Shown here: positions 27,938 through 36,732 of the stretch, piece after piece
How positions within the stretch are numbered: position 1 is the first letter of the stretch
Layout of the letters: each line of letters opens with the position of its first letter
NCBI GenBank assembly: GCA_030765525.1
Contig: JAVCCK010000027.1
Coordinates: forward strand, 300,910-364,909
Reading direction: 5' to 3'
DNA: 64,000 nucleotides
DNA from: Candidatus Lernaella stagnicola
Lineage (GTDB): Bacteria > Lernaellota > Lernaellaia > Lernaellales > Lernaellaceae
Made by a program: the position numbers and the translations under genes
The notes under the pieces: generated by a model
What the model saw: the letters and a program-made list of their open reading frames with translations, nothing else
Told to the model about the DNA's origin: nothing
Database searches by the model: none

Positions 27938-29928
27938 GCGCGGCGCTTAAAGCGCTGCTGATCGTCCTGCTTTTCGCCCTGCCCGCCGTCGCGCAGGACG
28001 ACAAGGAAGACGACTCCGCCGACGACGCGCCCGTCTTCACCCAAGGCGAGGTGATCGTTACCGGCAAGCGTTCGCCCGCGGAATTGACCGCCTCCAGCCA
28101 GGAGATCACCGCAGACGACATCCGCGCGCTGGGCGCAAAAAATGTCGCCGAAGCCCTGCAACTGGCCACCGGCATGCGCGTGGACACCGCGCCCAACGCC
28201 CTGTCGGCCAACGGCAAACAGGAAACGCTGGCCGGGCTGCGCGGCTTCGACCCCCGCAACGTGATCGTGCTCATCGACGGCATCCCCGTCTACGAACCCT
28301 ATTTCCGCGTGCTCGACCTGCGGCAGATCCCGGTCGGCGATGTGGCAAAAATCAAAATCATGAAGGGCCCCACCAGCGTGCTGTACGGCCCCAACGCCTT
28401 GGGCGGGGTGATCAACATCATCACCAAGCGCGGCGCCGGACCGGCCCGCGGACACGTCGACGCCTCCTACGGCGACGTGGAAAACTTCGCGGGTAACGCC
28501 TCGGTGCGCGGCGGGGCGCGCGGCTTTGAATACTTTCTGGCGCCCGGTTTCGCCAAGAGCGAGGGCTACCGCGTCTCCGACGACTTCGAGCGCACGCGCA
28601 ACGAAGACGGCGGCCTGCGCGAGAACTCCGACTTCTCCGACTACTACGCCTCGGGCAAGGTCGGCTACTTCCGCGGCTTGACCGGCCTGACCCTCGCGGC
28701 CAACCACTACGAATTCACCGGCGGCGTGCCCTTCTCGATGGAAGCGGTCGAACCCTCGACGCTGTGGCGCAAGTTCTGGCGCAAAACCGGCGTCGCTATC
28801 TATGGCGACTGGGCGCCGGTCGACTTCCTCTACCTGCGCGGCAAGGCTTTTTACACGCGTTTCTACAACACGATCACGACCTTCGAAGACACGGCGCTCT
28901 CCACCATCGCTGCCGACGGCGACGCACTCAGCACCTACGATAACGACGTCTTCGGCTACCAGCTCATGCCCGAATGGCTGCTGGGGCCGGCCGGTTCGAT
29001 CACGATGTCGCTGCTCTACAAGCAAGATCGCGTCGGCATTCAAGACGAAAAGGGCGGCGAGTGGACCGACTATGCCGCCGAAACCTACTCCGGCGGCGCC
29101 GAGTACGGCGTGTCGGCGTGGAAGCTGTGGCTGACCACCGGGGCGGCGTATCACTTTTTCCGCCGCGTGGAAACGCCCGGCGACGATTTGGGTAAAGACG
29201 ACGGTGTGGCCGATTACCAAGCGGGCCTAGCTTTCGTGCCCCACCCGGCCATCGAACTGCACGCGGGCGCCGCGCACAAAACGGCCTTCCCGGATCTAAA
29301 ATCGCTCTACGGCTCGCAGGGCAATCCGGAACTCAAGCCCGAGGCGGCGCTGAACGTGGACGCGGGATACCGGGCCTTCCCCCTGCCGCAGCTTTCCTTC
29401 GCTTCGACGTGGTTCTACTCCGACATCACCGACCTGATCGGCAAACGGGAACTGGGCAACGAGTTCGTCCTGGAAAACATCAGCGCGGCCACCATCACCG
29501 GCGTGGAAAACACGCTGGACCTGACTTTCTTCGACGACATCCTCACCGGTGGCTTCGCCTACACCTACCTGAACACCCGCGACGAGCGCGACGAACGCCA
29601 CCTCGAGCGCCTCGATTTCCGGCCCGAGCACACCGCCTCGTTCGACGGCCGCGTCACCGCGCCTTTCGGTACTTCGCTCGCGGCGCAGTTCGTGTGGGTA
29701 AGTGAGCGGCAGTACGAAGAGCCGGGAAAGGACCGCGACAAGCAGGCGCTGCCGGAATACGGCTTGCTCAGCGCCCGCCTCGCGCACCGCCTCACCTGGG
29801 ACGCCGGGCGTACGACGGCCGAGTTTTTCCTCGAAGGCAAGAATCTGCTGGATGTGTATTACGAATCCGCGCCGCAGAAAGCCGCCTCCGGCCGCATGCT
29901 GAACGGCGGCGTCGCCGTCGATTTCTAA
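27910..29928 (+). CDS. TonB-dependent outer-membrane receptor, probable CTG start
   Basis: No ATG, GTG or TTG gives a signal peptide. The first GTG in frame (28051) lies inside the TonB box/plug (QGEVIVTGKR). Upstream in frame, CTG 27910 follows GGAGGA at 6-base spacing and yields a signal peptide, LLLLPRRT then SAALKALLIVLLFALPAVAQ. I therefore model 672 residues from this CTG, overlapping the dihaem lipoprotein by 28 bases. CTG 27934, overlapping the stop as CTGA, is an alternative. Plug domain: ITADDIRALGAKNVAEALQ, VIVLIDGIPVYEP, IKIMKGPTSVLYGPNALGGVINIITKR. The 22-strand barrel runs to the C-terminal aromatic, NGGVAVDF. Ligand unknown; could be a haem, siderophore, corrinoid or metal complex given the neighbours. 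Confidence 0.88.
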   Translation: MLLLPRRTLSAALKALLIVLLFALPAVAQDDKEDDSADDAPVFTQGEVIVTGKRSPAELTASSQEITADDIRALGAKNVAEALQLATGMRVDTAPNALSANGKQETLAGLRGFDPRNVIVLIDGIPVYEPYFRVLDLRQIPVGDVAKIKIMKGPTSVLYGPNALGGVINIITKRGAGPARGHVDASYGDVENFAGNASVRGGARGFEYFLAPGFAKSEGYRVSDDFERTRNEDGGLRENSDFSDYYASGKVGYFRGLTGLTLAANHYEFTGGVPFSMEAVEPSTLWRKFWRKTGVAIYGDWAPVDFLYLRGKAFYTRFYNTITTFEDTALSTIAADGDALSTYDNDVFGYQLMPEWLLGPAGSITMSLLYKQDRVGIQDEKGGEWTDYAAETYSGGAEYGVSAWKLWLTTGAAYHFFRRVETPGDDLGKDDGVADYQAGLAFVPHPAIELHAGAAHKTAFPDLKSLYGSQGNPELKPEAALNVDAGYRAFPLPQLSFASTWFYSDITDLIGKRELGNEFVLENISAATITGVENTLDLTFFDDILTGGFAYTYLNTRDERDERHLERLDFRPEHTASFDGRVTAPFGTSLAAQFVWVSERQYEEPGKDRDKQALPEYGLLSARLAHRLTWDAGRTTAEFFLEGKNLLDVYYESAPQKAASGRMLNGGVAVDF

Positions 29929-30081
29929 CGGGAAATATTCCCACCTCCCCCGACCGTGACAACACCGGCGCCGAACTCGTCAGGCAACGATCGAATCGTC
30001 GAGATATTTGATTCGTAACCGCAAATCGCCTACCGTTCGAGGGATCAGAAAAACCCACCTGGTCGAGGTGGATTCGGCATT

Positions 30082-32061
30082 ATGAGATCGCTTTCTTTAC
30101 CATTATGCTGTGACCTGTCGCCTTCCATCTCACGACGTGTAAAGGGGACCGCCATCAAGACTTTTTCCATCAAGATGATGTGGGTGTTGTCGCTTTGCCT
30201 TTTCGCCTTCTGTTTCGCTTGCGGCGGAGCGGACGACAATGACGATTCCGCCGAAATTACCGGCGACGACGATACCGGCGCAGAGAACGACGAAATGGAA
30301 GCGAACGATTTCGGCCCCCGCTTTTGCAAAGTCGACGAAGAGAAGGTGGAAGACGTCCTCGCGGGCATGACCCTGCGCGAGAAAGTCGCGCAACTCTATT
30401 TCGTCGGCATGCAATTGACTCCCTGGTTCGATTTACCGGAGACGCAAGCCTTGGTCCGTGACTTGGGCGTCGGCGGCGCGTACATCCAGGCGGTCATCGG
30501 CGTGGGGTTCTCCACGGAGTGGAGCGTCGCGAACATCAATCGCCTACAATCTATGGCTCTTTCGCGCGAAAACCCGATTCCTCTTATCATCACCATCGAT
30601 GACGAAGGAGGCATCCCGCAAGCGCTAAACGCGATGATGGGCGGCACCGACGAGCCCGGCAATATGGGTCTTGGTGCGACCTTCGACCCGGACGCGACCT
30701 ACGCCTCCCACCGGACCATCGGTCAGGAACTGCGGGCATTGGGAATTAACGCCAGTTGCGGGCCCGTCGCCGAACTCATGAACCGTCACGACGAATACTC
30801 GATGTACACCCGCTGCTTCGGCGAATCGTCGGAGGAAGTTTCGCAACACGTCGCGCAGGCGGTGCGCGGGCTTCAGGGACGTCTCGTGATGGCCACTGCG
30901 AAGCATTTTCCCAGCCATGCCACCGCACCGGGCGACGAGCATTTCATGCTGCCGGTGAACGACGCGGATGAGGAAACGGTGCGCCGCGAGTATCTGCCCC
31001 CCTTCATCGCGGCCATCGAGGCGGGAACCGACGCCATCATGACCACCCACGCCGTCTATCGCGCCTGGGAGGATACCCTCCCCTCCACGTTCAGCCGCCG
31101 CATCGTGACCGACCTTCTGCGGGATGAACTCGCTTTCGACGGCCTCATCATGACCGACGACCTCAACATGGGGTCGATCACCCTCACGGAATGGGACGAA
31201 GCGCCCGACGTACTGGCCTTCGCCGCGGGCGTTGACGTGATCCTTGACTGTTTTGGCAACGGTGAGTCCATGTTCGGCTACGCGAACGGCAATCTCGCAT
31301 GGCCTTATCGAGTTGCGGAGCAGGTGGACACGGTGGTGGCCGCCGTGGAAAGCGGGCGTCTGAACGAGGCGTCGATCGACGAATCGGTGCGGCGCGTGCT
31401 GCGCACGAAGATGAAATATTGCCTCTTTGAAAATCCCTTCCCCGATAAAAACGAAGCCAAGCGCGTCGTGGGGAGTCAGGATCACGCGGCGGAATCGCGC
31501 CGCCTCCACGAGCGGGCAATCACTCTGGTGCGGGACGATGCGCATCTGCTGCCCCTGCCGGACGACGGGTCCGCCCGCGTGCATGTGGTGTGCCCCGCAT
31601 TTGCCCAACTCGAGATGTATCCCGATGGGGCTTGGGGCAACATCGCTTCGACGGATCTGCTGCAGGAAATGAAGCGCCTTGCGCCTGACACGACCGGTGA
31701 CGTGTTTCTCGTCAGCCCGTGGCCCCTCAATGCCGACCGCATCGTGGAGCGGGCGGAAGAATCGGACGCGGACGTTCTCGTCATTGGGACCTATAACGCC
31801 GCGAGCTACGAGTCGCAGATTGATCTCGTCCGCCGCCTGCTCGATCTGGATAAGCCGACGGTTGTCGCCGCGCTGGCCATGCCCTACGACCTTGTGGCAT
31901 TCCCCGATGCTCCGACGTACATTGTGACCTACAGCAATCGGGATATGGCGCTGGCGACACTGGCTCGGATTCTTCTGGGCCGGTCGGAAGCGGAAGGACG
32001 GCTACCGGTCTCGATCCCCGGCTTGTACGACATCGGTTGGAGTGTCGGATACGCGCCTTGA
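30082..32061 (+). CDS. GH3-like glycosidase lipoprotein (NagZ-related)
   Basis: From ATG 30082 the protein has 659 residues, but the lipoprotein signal (MMWVLSLCLFAFCFAC) starts ~31 residues in, so the start is uncertain (ATG 30175 or an ATC at 30154 are alternatives). A short Asp-rich linker follows the Cys. GH3 fold: MTLREKVAQLYFVGMQL, PLIITIDDEGGI, GPVAELMNRHDEY, and KHFPSHATAPGDEH in place of the usual KHFPGHG. The nucleophile region is GLIMTDDLNM. The second (C-terminal) domain has HERAITLVRDDAHLLPLP. Likely acts on beta-linked sugars, such as N-acetylglucosaminides, outside the cell or in the periplasm; substrate is inferred. Stands alone, with no operon partner. Confidence 0.85.
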   Translation: MRSLSLPLCCDLSPSISRRVKGTAIKTFSIKMMWVLSLCLFAFCFACGGADDNDDSAEITGDDDTGAENDEMEANDFGPRFCKVDEEKVEDVLAGMTLREKVAQLYFVGMQLTPWFDLPETQALVRDLGVGGAYIQAVIGVGFSTEWSVANINRLQSMALSRENPIPLIITIDDEGGIPQALNAMMGGTDEPGNMGLGATFDPDATYASHRTIGQELRALGINASCGPVAELMNRHDEYSMYTRCFGESSEEVSQHVAQAVRGLQGRLVMATAKHFPSHATAPGDEHFMLPVNDADEETVRREYLPPFIAAIEAGTDAIMTTHAVYRAWEDTLPSTFSRRIVTDLLRDELAFDGLIMTDDLNMGSITLTEWDEAPDVLAFAAGVDVILDCFGNGESMFGYANGNLAWPYRVAEQVDTVVAAVESGRLNEASIDESVRRVLRTKMKYCLFENPFPDKNEAKRVVGSQDHAAESRRLHERAITLVRDDAHLLPLPDDGSARVHVVCPAFAQLEMYPDGAWGNIASTDLLQEMKRLAPDTTGDVFLVSPWPLNADRIVERAEESDADVLVIGTYNAASYESQIDLVRRLLDLDKPTVVAALAMPYDLVAFPDAPTYIVTYSNRDMALATLARILLGRSEAEGRLPVSIPGLYDIGWSVGYAP

Positions 32062-32128
32062 AGCTGCCGCGGTTTTATTTCGCTTCCGCACGGTTTTTCC
32101 GACAAAGTGTGGGTAGGCTGGAAATTTA

Positions 32129-32518
32129 CTAAAAAATTATCGAATCGCGCCACATCAATATCGCAAACATCATAATATTGATAAACATCAACGGAATAAG
32201 AGCAAGCAGCAATAAGCGGAACCGCCACCGATTGTGGCGGATATATCCAAATAGCACCGTGATGCCGAGAATCAGGACGAGGCCCAACGCACCGGCCGCC
32301 GTCCAGATGTGATTCGTCGTCCATACGGCTACGTGCGTGGTGAGCGGCCACATGCCGCCCCAATCGCCCATCATTTTTCCGTAGTACGATCCCCATCCGA
32401 CGAAGGCGAAAAAGCCGATGGCAACGAGTAGCAAATCGACCCACATCAGCTGCACGCACCCCGGGCTGACCGGCTCGCGATTCGGCGGATTCAACAAGCC
32501 TCGGTAATCACTTCGCAT
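32129..32518 (-). CDS. Small polytopic membrane protein, unknown
   Basis: About 129 residues from ATG 32518; the frame is open to 32566. Three hydrophobic helices: LLLVAIGFFAFVGWG, AAGALGLVLILGITVLFGYI and LLLLALIPLMFINIMMFAIL. An NH..W motif (TTNHIWTAAG) sits before helix 2. Ribosome site is weak. It lies downstream of the NrfD gene but behind a terminator, so it may have its own promoter. No family recognised. Moderately AT-rich relative to the operon upstream. Confidence 0.5.
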   Translation of the reverse strand: MRSDYRGLLNPPNREPVSPGCVQLMWVDLLLVAIGFFAFVGWGSYYGKMMGDWGGMWPLTTHVAVWTTNHIWTAAGALGLVLILGITVLFGYIRHNRWRFRLLLLALIPLMFINIMMFAILMWRDSIIF

Positions 32519-32607
32519 GTCACAGGCCCCAGGTTGGAGTGACCATGGCCCCTCGTTTCTCTTCATGAGGATTGTTTCTCATTCCGTACCACACCGCAAA
32601 CCATACA

Positions 32608-32637
32608 TAAAAAACCCGAAGCCAGGCGGCTCCGGGT
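32608..32637 (-). terminator. Rho-independent terminator of the redox operon
   Basis: Read on the minus strand, AACCCGGAGCC and GGCTTCGGGTT form an 11-bp stem (one G-U pair) with a 4-base loop, followed by six T (plus-strand A tract 32609-32614). It lies 26 bases past the NrfD stop. Confidence 0.82.
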
Positions 32638-32662
32638 TCGTGAAGGTATCGCGTACGAGGAT

Positions 32663-33892
32663 CTAGTGATCTTCTTCGGGGAAATCCGGCAGGCGGTAGA
32701 GCACCGGCATGCGGTTCATCACCCACTTGAACACGAGGACGCCGACCGTCACCAGCGTCAGCGAGACGACGATCTCCATCCAATGCGGCACGTAGACTTC
32801 CGGCGCGTCCCAGTTCAGGCAGATGATCACGACGTTGAAGCGGTTGAGCAAGATGCCCAGCACCGCAATGCCGCTCGCCCAACGTACCAGCGAAGCGCTT
32901 TCGCGGCGGACCGCCATCGTGTAAATCACCAGCGGCAACAGCACGCCGAAGCCCACTTCGAAGAGCTTCCACCAGCCCCAACCGGTGCCGAAAAGCATGC
33001 CCCAGTTATAGCCGCGCACCATCGAAAGCACCAGGAAGGCGAAGTAGGCGAACAGCAAAAACGCCGCCGCTTTGCCCAACCCGAGGGTGAGGCGGTCTTG
33101 CGTTGCGTGATCGGCTTTCTCGACGTGTTGGCCGAACACGCGGTGCGACAGCATCGACTCGAGCACCAGCATCGCCACGCCGCCGACCAGACACGAAACG
33201 AAGAAGAGCCACGGCAGCAGGTCGGTGTACCACAGCGGGTGCAGGCGCGTGGGCATCAGCAGGAACATCGCCCCCAACGCCGACTGGTGACCCATCACCA
33301 GCACGCTGCCTAAAATGACCAGCGCAATGTGTATCTTGCTCAGGAATTTGTGGATCCAGCGCAGGTTCAACCATTCCACCACCGCGGGTAGGAATTCGAA
33401 AAACTGGATCAACAGATACAGCGCCAAATGCTCGGCCACCAGGAAGAGCACCGACGCCGTACCTAGATAATAGAACGGCAGCGGCAGTGCCCAGTAGCGG
33501 CCCAAGTCCATCGCCAACCCGGCGATCGCGAAAAAGTAGCCGAGAAAACCGGTCAGAATCGCCGGGCGCACCATCGGCTGGTAATCCTTGCGGCCGAAGA
33601 TGTAGACGCCCACGACCATCGCGAAACCGCCGGTGGCCACGGCGACGCCGAAGAACATGTCAAAGCCCAGCCACATGCCCCAGGGGTTGATGTCCGACAG
33701 GTTCGTCGTGGCGCCCAGGCCCTTGATGAAGCGCAGGGCGAAAACCGGTATGCCGACAGCCAGGATGGCGGCGGCGACCAGGTTCCACGGTGTGATCAGG
33801 CTGCGCACGTAATCCTTGACGGTCATGTCCAGCAGGATGTTTTTCTTGAACCAGGAGGATTTGCCTTTATCTATCGTCGTGCTCGCACTCAT
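32663..33892 (-). CDS. NrfD/HybB-family quinone-interacting membrane subunit
   Basis: 409 residues with about ten TM helices (for example LVAAAILAVGIPVFALRFI, FVSCLVGGVAMLVLESML, AAAFLLFAYFAFLVLSMV). Typical HybB/HmcC features are the early NPWGMWLGFDMFFGVAVATGGF segment and an RFNVVIICLNWD loop near the C-terminus. Exchanges electrons between the quinone pool and the periplasmic FeS subunit encoded just upstream, with which it overlaps by 4 bases. Last gene before the terminator. No catalytic oxidoreductase subunit accompanies it here. Confidence 0.92.
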   Translation of the reverse strand: MSASTTIDKGKSSWFKKNILLDMTVKDYVRSLITPWNLVAAAILAVGIPVFALRFIKGLGATTNLSDINPWGMWLGFDMFFGVAVATGGFAMVVGVYIFGRKDYQPMVRPAILTGFLGYFFAIAGLAMDLGRYWALPLPFYYLGTASVLFLVAEHLALYLLIQFFEFLPAVVEWLNLRWIHKFLSKIHIALVILGSVLVMGHQSALGAMFLLMPTRLHPLWYTDLLPWLFFVSCLVGGVAMLVLESMLSHRVFGQHVEKADHATQDRLTLGLGKAAAFLLFAYFAFLVLSMVRGYNWGMLFGTGWGWWKLFEVGFGVLLPLVIYTMAVRRESASLVRWASGIAVLGILLNRFNVVIICLNWDAPEVYVPHWMEIVVSLTLVTVGVLVFKWVMNRMPVLYRLPDFPEEDH

Positions 33893-34803
33893 TGGCCGCC
33901 CTCCTGTTTCGCCTTGGCGGCCTTGGCGATCCCGCGGGTCATCACCCAGAAACCGGCCAGCAGCACGGGCAAGCCCATGTGCATCACCGGAATCGTCTTG
34001 AGGTAACCGTAGGTCAGTTTCGGCATGGCCGTGGTGCCCACATGCGTGTTGAAGCCGATTTTTTCAAAGGGCACCTTGGAGATGTACATCCAGCAGGTGC
34101 CGCCGACTTCCTTCTCGCCGTAGATGTGGTCGACGTAGCCCGAATCCTTGCGCCCGATGCGTTCGCGCGCGACTTTGATCAGGTAGTCGCGCCGTCCGAA
34201 AATCAGCGCGCCCGAGGGGCAAGCGTCGACGCAGCCGGGCACTTGCCCTTCGGTGAGTCGCGAGTAGCACATCGTGCACTTGCTGACCCGCGGCGTGAAG
34301 GCGTCGTGGTACTCGTACGTCGGGATGTAGAACGGGCACGCCTGTATGCAGTAGCGGCAGCCGATGCAGTGCCCGGCGTCGTACACCACCGCCCCTTCCG
34401 GGGTTTTGGTAAACGCCTTGGCCAGGCAGGCCGCGAAACACGCGGGTTCGTCGCAGTGCATGCACTGGGTTTTCACGAACGTCACCGCGCCGCCGGTTTC
34501 CTCTTTCCCATACCGATTGACCACGGTGTAGCGCGAGTAGTCGTTGCGTCGCCGGGCGTCGAATACGCTTTGGTCGTCGAAGGGTTTCTCCTGCTCCGGA
34601 AGATCGTTGACTTCGTTGCAGGCGGCCTCGCAACTGCGGCAACCGATGCACAAGCTGCTGTCGAACAATACGCCGAAGCGGTCGGGGTATCCCTCGAAGT
34701 CGTGCGCCGCGTCGGCTTTGCCCGGCACCCCGGCTGCGGCGGCTGCGCCTGCCGCGCCGGTTCCGACGGCCAGTTTAAGGAAGTTTCTGCGCGATATAGA
34801 CAT
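33889..34803 (-). CDS. TAT-exported four-cluster ferredoxin-like subunit (HybA/HmcB type)
   Basis: 304 residues. TAT signal SRRNFLKLAVGTGAAGAAAAAG. Four cysteine clusters: CIGCRSCEAAC, CMHCDEPACFAAC, CIGCRYCIQAC and CTMC...CVDAC, binding four [4Fe-4S] centres. A C-terminal TM helix (VMHMGLPVLLAGFWVMT) tethers it to the membrane, as in HybA. Passes electrons between the cytochrome and the NrfD subunit. ATGA overlap with nrfD-like gene; cytochrome gene 41 bases upstream. Confidence 0.93.
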   Translation of the reverse strand: MSISRRNFLKLAVGTGAAGAAAAAGVPGKADAAHDFEGYPDRFGVLFDSSLCIGCRSCEAACNEVNDLPEQEKPFDDQSVFDARRRNDYSRYTVVNRYGKEETGGAVTFVKTQCMHCDEPACFAACLAKAFTKTPEGAVVYDAGHCIGCRYCIQACPFYIPTYEYHDAFTPRVSKCTMCYSRLTEGQVPGCVDACPSGALIFGRRDYLIKVARERIGRKDSGYVDHIYGEKEVGGTCWMYISKVPFEKIGFNTHVGTTAMPKLTYGYLKTIPVMHMGLPVLLAGFWVMTRGIAKAAKAKQEGGQ

Positions 34804-34844
34804 GATCTCTGGCTCCCTTGTCGACTCAGGGTTTCATTTTGGAA

Positions 34845-35312
34845 TTACTTGGCTTCTTTCTTTTTGGCCGGCTGCTTTTTGGCGTGGCAGTCGGTGCAAC
34901 CCATCGGTCCGCTGCCCATATCTTTGTGACAAGCCATGCACTGCTGATGGAATGCCGCTTTCAAGCCGGGCGATTTGTCGTCGCTCCGTACCCCGTTCTG
35001 CCCCTGGGCGGGTTTCAGAATTTTGCGGGATGAATGGCATTCGCTGCAGGCGGGATATTCACCGGCCGGGCTGTGGTGGTGGCACTCGGTACAATTCCCG
35101 GTGTACTCCACGTGGGCCTTGTGCGTGAACTCGGCGGGTCCGTACAGATTCTCCAGACCGTTAATTGATATTTCCTCCAGACCCATCTCAGTAAGGTCCG
35201 GAGGATTATCGGCCTTTTCGCCTTCGGCAACGGCTGCCACCCCGTAAAGGAGCAAGGCCGTTGCGAGAAGGAGGAGGATAACAACGGGCCGGCCACGGTT
35301 TGACGATCTCAT
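34845..35312 (-). CDS. Tetrahaem cytochrome c3-family protein
   Basis: 155 residues: signal peptide (VVILLLLATALLLYGVAAVA), then four CxxCH motifs (CTECH, CSECH, CMACH, CTDCH) with upstream axial-ligand His residues (FTHKAHV, AAFHQQ). The layout matches class III cytochromes (about 100-120 residues, four bis-His haems). A Lys-rich tail (KKQPAKKKEAK) could be for docking. Periplasmic electron carrier feeding or draining the HybA/NrfD module. Confidence 0.93.
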   Translation of the reverse strand: MRSSNRGRPVVILLLLATALLLYGVAAVAEGEKADNPPDLTEMGLEEISINGLENLYGPAEFTHKAHVEYTGNCTECHHHSPAGEYPACSECHSSRKILKPAQGQNGVRSDDKSPGLKAAFHQQCMACHKDMGSGPMGCTDCHAKKQPAKKKEAK

Positions 35313-35339
35313 GGCGCCTCCTCAACTTTCGAACAGTTG

Positions 35340-36035
35340 TTACTTAGTCAGGAAATACTCCTTGGCGATTTCATCCCAGGCTTTGACGTCGATCACTTTC
35401 GCCATGCCGCTGATCGGCGCACCGCCATCGGCCGCGACCGCGCCGAGTTGCTGGTTGGCGCGCGAAAACAGCGCGTCCACCGCGTGCTCGGTCCACGCCT
35501 TGGCCACAATACCCGACAACAGGTTCTTGAGATTGGTGGCCATGGACGGGGCCTCGATCTTCATCATCCAACCGGCGCCGAAGGGATCGTCCGCCGCGGC
35601 TTTCGCAGCCGTCTCGTTGATCGCCACGACCTTGCCGCTTACCGGCGCGAGCATTTCGACGGCTTTGCCATCGGCATACAGCGTCCAGGCGGGCTCACCC
35701 TGTTTGAGCTCTGTGCCGATCTCGGGCAGTTGCACACGATCAATCCGGCCGACCAATTTCGCCGCGAAGTCATCCATGCCGACCGTCGCCATCGCGCCCT
35801 CGGGCCGCGCCCAGGTATGGCCGGGATGGAAGGAAATATCCTCGGGTACCAGGATGCCTTTGACCTGCTCCAAAGCGCGGTCGAAAACCGACGCGCGGGC
35901 CACCGCGATTTGCGGCTGCGGTTTGTGGAGCACGCGGTAGAAAACCGCGAAGGCCGCCATGAACAAGAAAGCGACGCCGTATTCGAGGATCTTGGAGTCG
36001 CGGACAAAATCTACGAAGGTATGAAATTCAGTCAT
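35340..36035 (-). CDS. Membrane-anchored GcvH-like protein without the lipoyl lysine (II)
   Basis: Start ATG 36035 follows GAAGAGGG; the frame is open to 36116. About 231 residues. One TM helix (ILEYGVAFLFMAAFAVFYRVL) near the N-terminus, then a glycine-cleavage H-protein-like hammerhead: HPGHTWARPEGAMATVGMDDFAAKLVG, LPEIGTELKQGEPAWTLYADGKAVEMLAPVSGKVVAIN, GAGWMMKIEA. In GcvH the loop reads E-S-V-K-A; here the equivalent Lys is Gly, with Lys one position later, so normal lipoylation is doubtful. A ~70-residue C-terminal extension follows. It sits between a second paralogue and the cytochrome gene. Confidence 0.82.
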   Translation of the reverse strand: MTEFHTFVDFVRDSKILEYGVAFLFMAAFAVFYRVLHKPQPQIAVARASVFDRALEQVKGILVPEDISFHPGHTWARPEGAMATVGMDDFAAKLVGRIDRVQLPEIGTELKQGEPAWTLYADGKAVEMLAPVSGKVVAINETAAKAAADDPFGAGWMMKIEAPSMATNLKNLLSGIVAKAWTEHAVDALFSRANQQLGAVAADGGAPISGMAKVIDVKAWDEIAKEYFLTK

Positions 36036-36063
36036 CGTTCTGCCCTCTTCGTACCTGTGTCGG

Positions 36064-36720
36064 TCACTTCGAACCGAACAGTTTCTTGGCAATCGCTTCC
36101 CACTTGTCGTCGTCAAGCTGGCTGGCCGCGCCGTTGATCATCTGCGCGCCGTCGCCATAAGCCATGCCCAGTTCAGGGAAGCTTTCCTGTACCAAGCGGG
36201 CTTTTTGCATGTCGATCCACTTGAGAAAGCGCGACGGAGTGTACAGATCAGGTACTTCGCTCGCAAGGGCTTCCGGCAAAATTTTCACGACCCACCCTTG
36301 GTAGGGCGCGTCGGCCAGCATGCCGGGGTTTTCCAGCAACTCGTGATTGACTTCAATCACCCGCCCGCTGATCGGTGCCATCTGCGTCAGGCTGCGCTCG
36401 CCGAAGTGAATCGTCCAGGCGCGCTGTCCCTTCTCGACCTTGGCGCCGACTTCCGGCACGTCGATCTTCGTGATTGCGCCCACGAAGCGATTCGTGAAAT
36501 CGTCCAGCCCCACCTCGACCACGGCCCGCAACACGCGCACCCAAGTGTGTCCCTGGTGGAACAACAGATTCTGTTGCTCTTCGACCTTTGGGGCGAGGTA
36601 CTGATCGATCGCCTCGTTCTTCGCAAGCTCCTTCGCTTTCCTTTCCGCCAACCTTTTGATGACCAATGCGTCCACCGCAATGGCCACCAGGAATGTGGCG
36701 AAGATCAGTGCGAATACCAT
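36064..36720 (-). CDS. Membrane-anchored GcvH-like protein without the lipoyl lysine (I)
   Basis: 218 residues; start ATG 36720 preceded by AAGGAGGAC. N-terminal TM helix (FALIFATFLVAIAVDALVI), charged coiled stretch, then the H-protein-like domain: HQGHTWVRVLRAVVEVGLDDFTNRFVG, VPEVGAKVEKGQRAWTIHFGERSLTQMAPISGRVIEVN, YQGWVVKILPE. By alignment the lipoyl-Lys position is Glu. The C-terminal extension resembles that of the paralogue (MAYGDGAQMINGAAS versus VAADGGAPISGMA; both end with WEAIAKKLF / WDEIAKEYF). The first long gene of the redox operon, after a micropeptide. Function in the complex unknown. Confidence 0.82.
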   Translation of the reverse strand: MVFALIFATFLVAIAVDALVIKRLAERKAKELAKNEAIDQYLAPKVEEQQNLLFHQGHTWVRVLRAVVEVGLDDFTNRFVGAITKIDVPEVGAKVEKGQRAWTIHFGERSLTQMAPISGRVIEVNHELLENPGMLADAPYQGWVVKILPEALASEVPDLYTPSRFLKWIDMQKARLVQESFPELGMAYGDGAQMINGAASQLDDDKWEAIAKKLFGSK

Positions 36721-36732
36721 GGCTAGTCCTCC

